From an uncultured Oscillospiraceae bacterium (GTDB taxonomy: Bacteria > Bacillota > Clostridia > Oscillospirales > Oscillospiraceae), in the NCBI GenBank assembly GCA_944385535.1, contig CALWXR010000019.1:1-45007 (forward strand): DNA of 45,007 bases, given 5' to 3'. Made by a program: the position numbers and the translations under genes. Position 1 is the stretch's first letter. Each line of letters starts with the position of its first letter. Under the pieces are notes generated by a model. The model was not told the DNA's origin, did no database searches, and saw only the letters and a list, made by a program, of their open reading frames with translations. Positions 41,365 to 45,007 of the stretch are shown one piece after another.

Positions 41365-42120
41365 TCAGTCGAAAATCAGACCGAAATAGTCAGGCGCGGG
41401 CAGATCCGGGATCAGAGGCAGCAGCATCGGCCCCTGCTTTTCTGCACCCGGGGTGCGGAAAAAGCCGGCGTCCTTGTCCAGGGCCCCTAAGATCCCGGAA
41501 GCCGCCTGGGGATCCCCCAGCAGCTCCAGGCCCTGGAGAAAGCGACCGTCCTCAGCGGCGGCCAGAAGAAAATGATCGCCCGCGTAGAGCTGGGCGTAGC
41601 TTTCCAGAAAGGCAAGATTCGCTCCCTCCTGAATCATACCGCCACGGGGCAGAAGGGCGCGGCGCAGGGCGGCGTATTCCCCGGCGGTAACCGGGCGGAT
41701 GGGTATGGGATCCCCTCTTTTAAAGGTAAATTCCCGGAAGCTGCAGCAGTCCCGGTAGCCGAAGCGGCGGTACATCTGCCGCAGAGGCGGGTTTTCCGGC
41801 ATCAGCAGGCTCCCGGCGTAGCCCAGGGAGGCAAGAAGGGAATGGGTATCCGCCATCAGCGCCCGGCACAGACCCCGGCCCCGAGCGTCCGGGCGGGTGG
41901 CGACGGCATAGAGATAGGCGTATGAATTGCCGGCGTATTCTCCGTCAAACCAGTAAAGGGCGGCGGCCACCCGGCCCTGCTCCATCAGGCAGCGGCACCG
42001 CCGGGGGGAGTAGGCCTTTTGAAAGAAGCGCTCCAAAAAGTTGTCGGTGTCCTGAAACGCGGTCTGCCAAAGCTGATGAAGCTGGGGGATCGCCTCCCGG
42101 GTGGGGTATTCAATCTCCAT
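41365..42120 (-). CDS. GNAT-family N-acetyltransferase
   Basis: 251-residue protein with an N-terminal GNAT fold: acetyl-CoA-binding motif ATRPDARGRGLCRALM, preceded by LYWFDGEY and followed by LMPENPPLRQMYRRFGY. The C-terminal 100 residues are a second, less conserved domain (LLPRGGMIQEGANLAFLESYAQLY). That two-part plan resembles Eis-like or sterol-carrier-linked acetyltransferases, but the substrate cannot be told. It overlaps the upstream DUF2156 gene by 11 nt. Confidence 0.85.
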   Translation of the reverse strand: MEIEYPTREAIPQLHQLWQTAFQDTDNFLERFFQKAYSPRRCRCLMEQGRVAAALYWFDGEYAGNSYAYLYAVATRPDARGRGLCRALMADTHSLLASLGYAGSLLMPENPPLRQMYRRFGYRDCCSFREFTFKRGDPIPIRPVTAGEYAALRRALLPRGGMIQEGANLAFLESYAQLYAGDHFLLAAAEDGRFLQGLELLGDPQAASGILGALDKDAGFFRTPGAEKQGPMLLPLIPDLPAPDYFGLIFD

Positions 42121-43024
42121 GGCGCAGCTCCTCCAGAAGATAGGCCTGGTACTTGTCCACCATGTGGTGGGGATTGTAGGACAGCTTGGCCTTGCGCAGG
42201 CCCTCCAGCCCCATGTCGTCCTCCCGATCCAGGAAGGCTGTCTGGGGGTATTTCAGCCGCAGATACCGGGCAAACTCGCAGTTGACCGCGGCGTAAGCCC
42301 CTTCAATGTCCTCCCGGGCTTTTTCAAAGTGGATATCAAACATGTCCCTTCCCATGGAGGAACCCATGGTCATGGCAAGGATCTCCCCATTCTCCACCAG
42401 GGCGATTCCCTCCATGCCCAGGGCTTCGTAATTCTGGAAGGCCCGGGCCATGGCAATGTTCTCCAGCAGATAATCCCCGTGGGGATCGGATTGAAGCCGG
42501 GCCAGATACCAGTCGTTGACCATATTCTGAACCATGGGCATATTGCGGCAGGTCAGAGGCTCTACTTGAAAATCGGGGTGCTCCAGCCGGAATCGGTTTA
42601 CATGGTTGCGCTTCTTCTGAAACTTCCGGCCCCGGAGATCCGCCAGGTCGTCGATGGCGTACACATAGTCGGCGCTGTCCCGTCTGGCCTTAATCAGGAA
42701 CTTTCCGGGATAGAGCCCTTCCAATTCCTCCCGGTCAGCGTCGGTCATGTTGGTGATCCGGCAGGGCAGGCCCCGCTGGGCGGCGTCCTCCATAATGGCG
42801 TCCAGCACCGCTTTTTTGTCCCCCGGACCGATGGGGTAGGGGTAGACGCTGCGGTCATAGAAGTGGGCGAAGAAGGCAACGCAGTCGTGAAGAAAGACAG
42901 CCTGCTGCTGGCCCCAGAGAAAGAGATTGGCAAAGGCGTATTCACAGCCCCGGGGCGGGCAGGAGAATAAAATGGAATCGTAACGCTCTTTTTGTGTTAG
43001 TTTCAGCCGCTGAAAGTTTAACAT
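42110..43024 (-). CDS. DUF2156 (phosphatidylglycerol lysyltransferase C-terminal-like) protein
   Basis: 304-residue soluble protein of the DUF2156 family, two GNAT-like halves as in the catalytic part of aminoacyl-phosphatidylglycerol synthases. Visible motifs: CEYAFANLFLWG, DSADYVYAIDDLADLRGRKFQKKRNHVNRF, GSSMGRDMFDIHFEKA, NCEFARYL and NREDD-like LDREDDMGLEGLRKAKLSYNPH. It has no membrane domain, so lipid lysylation is doubtful. Paired with a GNAT gene by an 11-nt overlap. No terminator is seen after the pair before the pur promoter. Confidence 0.85.
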   Translation of the reverse strand: MLNFQRLKLTQKERYDSILFSCPPRGCEYAFANLFLWGQQQAVFLHDCVAFFAHFYDRSVYPYPIGPGDKKAVLDAIMEDAAQRGLPCRITNMTDADREELEGLYPGKFLIKARRDSADYVYAIDDLADLRGRKFQKKRNHVNRFRLEHPDFQVEPLTCRNMPMVQNMVNDWYLARLQSDPHGDYLLENIAMARAFQNYEALGMEGIALVENGEILAMTMGSSMGRDMFDIHFEKAREDIEGAYAAVNCEFARYLRLKYPQTAFLDREDDMGLEGLRKAKLSYNPHHMVDKYQAYLLEELRHGD

Positions 43025-43093
43025 ATATTCACATCCTTATGGCAGCATCATACCATAGTTTACCCCAAAAAACAAGAAGTCAGAAGCAACGGG

Positions 43094-43127
43094 CAAAACC
43101 CCCTGAAAGCAGTCCGGTTCCAGGGGG
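43094..43127 (-). terminator. Terminator after queT
   Basis: On the - strand CCCCCTG (43127-43121 complement) and CAGGGGG (43105-43099 complement) close a 15-nt loop, followed by UUUU. Confidence 0.7.
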
Positions 43128-43156
43128 AGCGGGAAGGAACGCTTCGTTTTTGCGGC

Positions 43157-43663
43157 TCAGGCGAAGAGTCTGCTATCCAGACCCCGATGCTTCATGGCGT
43201 AGTATAGGGCCGTGCCGAAGATCAGCAGAACCGCCGCCTCCCCCAGAGCCACGTACACCGCGTTTATGACAAAGCCGCCGCCGATGTAAACGTTCAGTTC
43301 CCAGCCGACCAGAATCGCGTTGGTCAGTGCGGGCATGAGCATGCCCAGAATCGGATAGCCTTTGACGGTCACATTGCGCAGCATCCACATGGCCTGGGCC
43401 GCCAGGAGGGTAGCCAGGCTGCCCACCAGGAAATCCAGGGGCAGAGCGGCGGCGTAGGTCAGGTTGAATACCAGACAGCCCACGGTCAGGCCGGGCACGG
43501 CGGCGGGGGTGAAAAAGGAAAGCACGCACAGGGCTTCCGACAGCCGCATCTGAATGGCCCAAGTGGCGGAGCCGGGAACCAGAAGGTTTTGCATATGGGT
43601 CAGCACTGCGTACAGGGCGGCGATGATGGCGGCATAGACCAGGTAACGGGTGTTTTGTTTCAT
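43157..43663 (-). CDS. queT: QueT-family queuosine precursor transporter (ECF substrate-binding component)
   Basis: 168-residue membrane protein with five or six helices, the S component of an ECF importer for queuosine precursors such as preQ1. Family motifs: AAIIAALYAVLTH, QMRLSEALCVLSFFTPAAVPGLTVGCLVFNL, LDFLVGSLATLLAA, GWELNVYIGG and GEAAVLL. AGGAGAG precedes ATG 43663. The preQ1 riboswitch in its leader supports the substrate. The shared ECF energising module is not in the window. Confidence 0.95.
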   Translation of the reverse strand: MKQNTRYLVYAAIIAALYAVLTHMQNLLVPGSATWAIQMRLSEALCVLSFFTPAAVPGLTVGCLVFNLTYAAALPLDFLVGSLATLLAAQAMWMLRNVTVKGYPILGMLMPALTNAILVGWELNVYIGGGFVINAVYVALGEAAVLLIFGTALYYAMKHRGLDSRLFA

Positions 43664-43681
43664 AGCTTGGCTCTCCTAAAA

Positions 43682-43711
43682 TAAAAATGGGCGCAGAACG
43701 TGACCGCACCC
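43682..43711 (-). terminator. Second terminator-like hairpin in the queT leader
   Basis: On the - strand GGGTGC (43711-43706) and GCGCCC (43694-43689) form the stem with one G-U pair, then AUUUUUAUUUU. Its loop contains GGTCACG, the exact complement of CGTGACC in the aptamer loop. Confidence 0.6.
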
Positions 43712-43715
43712 AAAG

Positions 43716-43739
43716 AAAAATGGGCAGATTTCTGCCCAT
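43716..43739 (-). terminator. First terminator of the preQ1 riboswitch
   Basis: Perfect 9-bp stem ATGGGCAGA/TCTGCCCAT with an AA loop on the - strand, followed by a U-run. It lies directly after the aptamer tail. Confidence 0.85.
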
Positions 43740-43745
43740 CAAAAT

Positions 43746-43786
43746 CCCTAGTTTTGTTTACCGACAGGATGGTCACGAACTGTCCT
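43746..43786 (-). promoter_or_regulatory. PreQ1-I riboswitch aptamer upstream of queT
   Basis: On the - strand a short stem made by GGACAG and CCTGTC encloses the loop TTCGTGACCAT and is followed by GGTAAACAAAACTAGGG. This H-type pseudoknot plan, with the A-rich tail ending in AACTAGG, matches the preQ1-I class and recalls the Thermoanaerobacter example. A terminator follows, so preQ1 should switch queT off. Confidence 0.85.
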
Positions 43787-43801
43787 ATAAAGTTGTGTTT
43801 C

Positions 43802-43830
43802 ATTATATCCCGGAAAAAGGGAAATGTCAA
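43802..43830 (-). promoter_or_regulatory. Promoter of queT
   Basis: On the - strand perfect TTGACA (43830-43825), 17-bp spacer, perfect TATAAT (43807-43802). Confidence 0.92.
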
Positions 43831-43832
43831 GG

Positions 43833-43861
43833 TTGAAATTTGCTTCGGGATCTGCTATAGT
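43833..43861 (+). promoter_or_regulatory. Promoter of the membrane-protein gene at 43894
   Basis: TTGAAA at 43833-43838, 17-bp spacer, TATAGT at 43856-43861 preceded by TGC (extended -10). Its -35 box lies 2 bp from the -35 box of the divergent queT promoter. Confidence 0.8.
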
Positions 43862-43893
43862 GATTTTATTCTAGTGGAAAGAAGGGATTTCCT

Positions 43894-44442
43894 ATGGCTT
43901 TCAATACAAACCAAAAGGACAAAAACTCCTATGGCAAGCTCGCTTCCCGGGTAGCCGGCGGACGATACAGCTTGCTGCTGGTCCTGATCTTCACGCTGGT
44001 GAATCTGGTGATGGTGCTGCTGGACACGGACCGGTATTTCCTGTTCTCCGCTTCGGTGCCCTATTACATGACCTTTTACGGCAAGGCCATGGACAACGGC
44101 TTCACCACCGGGGCCTGGGATGTGAACGGCACCTACACCATGACCGCTCTGGTAGTGTCGGCGGTGATCCTGGCGCTGTATTTCCTGTGCTGGTTCCTGA
44201 GCCGGAAGAAGCCGGGCTGGATGGCCGGCGCGCTGGCGCTGTTCACCTTGGATACGGTGGCGCTGCTGCTTATCTCCTACGTCCTGTATGGCAATATTCT
44301 GATCAACCTGGTGGATCTGCTGATTCACATCTGGGTTCTGTGGGAGCTGTTCCAGGCGGTCAAAAGCCATAAAAAACTCCAGACCCTGCCCCCGGAGGAG
44401 CCGGTGAACCCCAGCCGCTACAACGCGCCGCCGGAGTTTTAA
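43894..44442 (+). CDS. Four-helix membrane protein, function unknown
   Basis: 182 residues with a polar N-terminus (NQKDKNSYGKLASRVAGG) and four membrane helices: about 25-44 (YSLLLVLIFTLVNLVMVLL), 83-103, 110-129 and 132-150. Tyr/Phe-rich stretches link them (YFLFSASVPYYMTFYGKAMD), and the C-terminus is cytoplasmic and Pro-rich (LPPEEPVNPSRYNAPPEF). I do not recognise a named family, though similar proteins are common in Clostridia. It has its own promoter and a GAAGGGA site before ATG 43894. Nothing in the sequence gives a function. Confidence 0.8.
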   Translation: MAFNTNQKDKNSYGKLASRVAGGRYSLLLVLIFTLVNLVMVLLDTDRYFLFSASVPYYMTFYGKAMDNGFTTGAWDVNGTYTMTALVVSAVILALYFLCWFLSRKKPGWMAGALALFTLDTVALLLISYVLYGNILINLVDLLIHIWVLWELFQAVKSHKKLQTLPPEEPVNPSRYNAPPEF

Positions 44443-45007
44443 GCCGCGATTCTGAATGCAAACGGTGCTGCCTGTTTGCCAACCACCGATAAGGAAGGTT
44501 TGAAAACAAACTAACTTAACGGCTGGCAGACAGGTTGCAATGAAAAGCGGGTAAGAGGTCAAAGACTTCTTGCCCGCTTTTTCTGTGCCGCGTGGAACGA
44601 TAGAACAGCATTTTTGCGCTTTCGAGGGATATGATATTCCCCACTCTGTTTCTGCCCTCTGCAAGCCGCATAAATCAAGGCTTTTTGCCCGTCTAAATGT
44701 CCATGCTGGCATAGCAAAATGTTACGCAGTAGACCGCCATTTTTGAGGGTGGGAATATAAACGCTCAACTGTCGTGTTTTCAAGTTTGCAAAGCCGAGTT
44801 GTGCAAGGCTTAAACACTTCCTATTGCGTAACAACATACTCATAATATCTTGAGGGCGCAAGCGGTCTATCCGTTTGCGCCCTCTTGTCTGTCATAGAGC
44901 TAAGGCGGGAAAATTTCAACAAACAAAAATATTTATCCTGAATTATTCGCGCAGGCTCAGCTTATAGTCCAATAACTGTACAGTAGCAACACAATACAGC
45001 TATTTTC
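44443..45007. other. AT-richer right end without a confident gene
   Basis: GC content drops compared with the rest. A terminator-like hairpin lies at about 44547-44582 (GCGGG...CCCGC then TTTTTC) and a 14-bp hairpin with one wobble at 44852-44884. A leftward frame from about 44843 to 44559 could encode roughly 94 residues (MSMLLRNRKCLSLAQLGF...) but has no clear ribosome site and no homology I recognise. The stretch could be the edge of an integrated element continuing past the window. Confidence 0.4.

Noticed and set aside
44559-44861. 100-codon leftward frame at the right end
   Set aside because: No clear ribosome site, no recognised homology, and the first codons lie in a hairpin arm; kept only as a remark in the region entry.
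1-45007. CRISPR arrays, prophage genes or rRNA genes
   Set aside because: No regularly spaced repeats, phage structural genes, transposases or rRNA stretches were seen on either strand.

Overview
The window is about 60% GC. It reads as the chromosome of a high-GC gut member of the Clostridia, most likely Oscillospiraceae/Oscillospirales. This is inferred from the mix of Wood-Ljungdahl genes, butyrate kinase, beta-glucuronidase, a QueT transporter behind a preQ1 riboswitch, a PurF of the kind I recall from Ruminococcaceae, and a palindromic intergenic repeat typical of that group. Most genes have clear AGGAGG-type ribosome sites and several have textbook sigma-A promoters with 17-bp spacers.

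Layout from left to right. (1) 100-6430: a sodium-dependent (NSS) transporter, a GH2 beta-glucuronidase, a leftward operon of butyrate kinase, a C_GCAxxG_C_C redox protein and a papain-like putative cysteine peptidase, a leftward tRNA-Gly(CCC), and a small unknown gene. (2) 6460-17950: a Wood-Ljungdahl block. It holds metF, cooC/acsF, acsD, an acsC::acsE gene fusion, a small membrane/PH-like gene, acsB, a second small membrane gene, then, behind its own promoter and a long structured leader, acsV (the ferredoxin-like corrinoid activator) and a DUF3786 gene. No CO dehydrogenase subunit (acsA/cooS) lies in the window. (3) 18000-25113: a heterodimeric ABC exporter pair, a palindromic repeat, typA/bipA and a CapA-family lipoprotein. 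(4) 25120-28385: the conserved rpmH-rnpA-yidD-yidC-khpB cluster. (5) 28400-29620: an AT-rich island with a broken AraC fragment joined to a frameshifted HAAS/DUF1700-like gene, and inverted repeats. (6) 29630-41285: a leftward purine operon, purE-purC-purF-purM-purN-purO-purH(AICAR transformylase only)-purD-purL, with a consensus promoter and a ZTP riboswitch/terminator leader. (7) 41365-43830: GNAT and DUF2156 proteins, then queT behind a preQ1-I riboswitch. (8) 43833-45007: a four-helix membrane protein and an AT-richer tail without a confident gene.

How the parts fit. MetF makes 5-methyl-THF. The AcsE domain passes the methyl to the AcsC/AcsD corrinoid protein, AcsV re-reduces inactivated corrinoid, and AcsB joins methyl, CO and CoA, with CooC as the likely nickel-insertion ATPase. 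The purine operon draws on 10-formyl-THF at two steps, and its ZTP riboswitch reports shortage of that cofactor, so the two large blocks share one folate pool (inference).

The points most worth following are the AcsC-AcsE fusion, the absence of a local CODH, the unclassified structured leader of acsV, the PurF without its N-terminal nucleophile cysteine, the archaeal-type PurO replacing the cyclohydrolase half of PurH, and a 7-nt complementarity between two hairpin loops of the queT leader.
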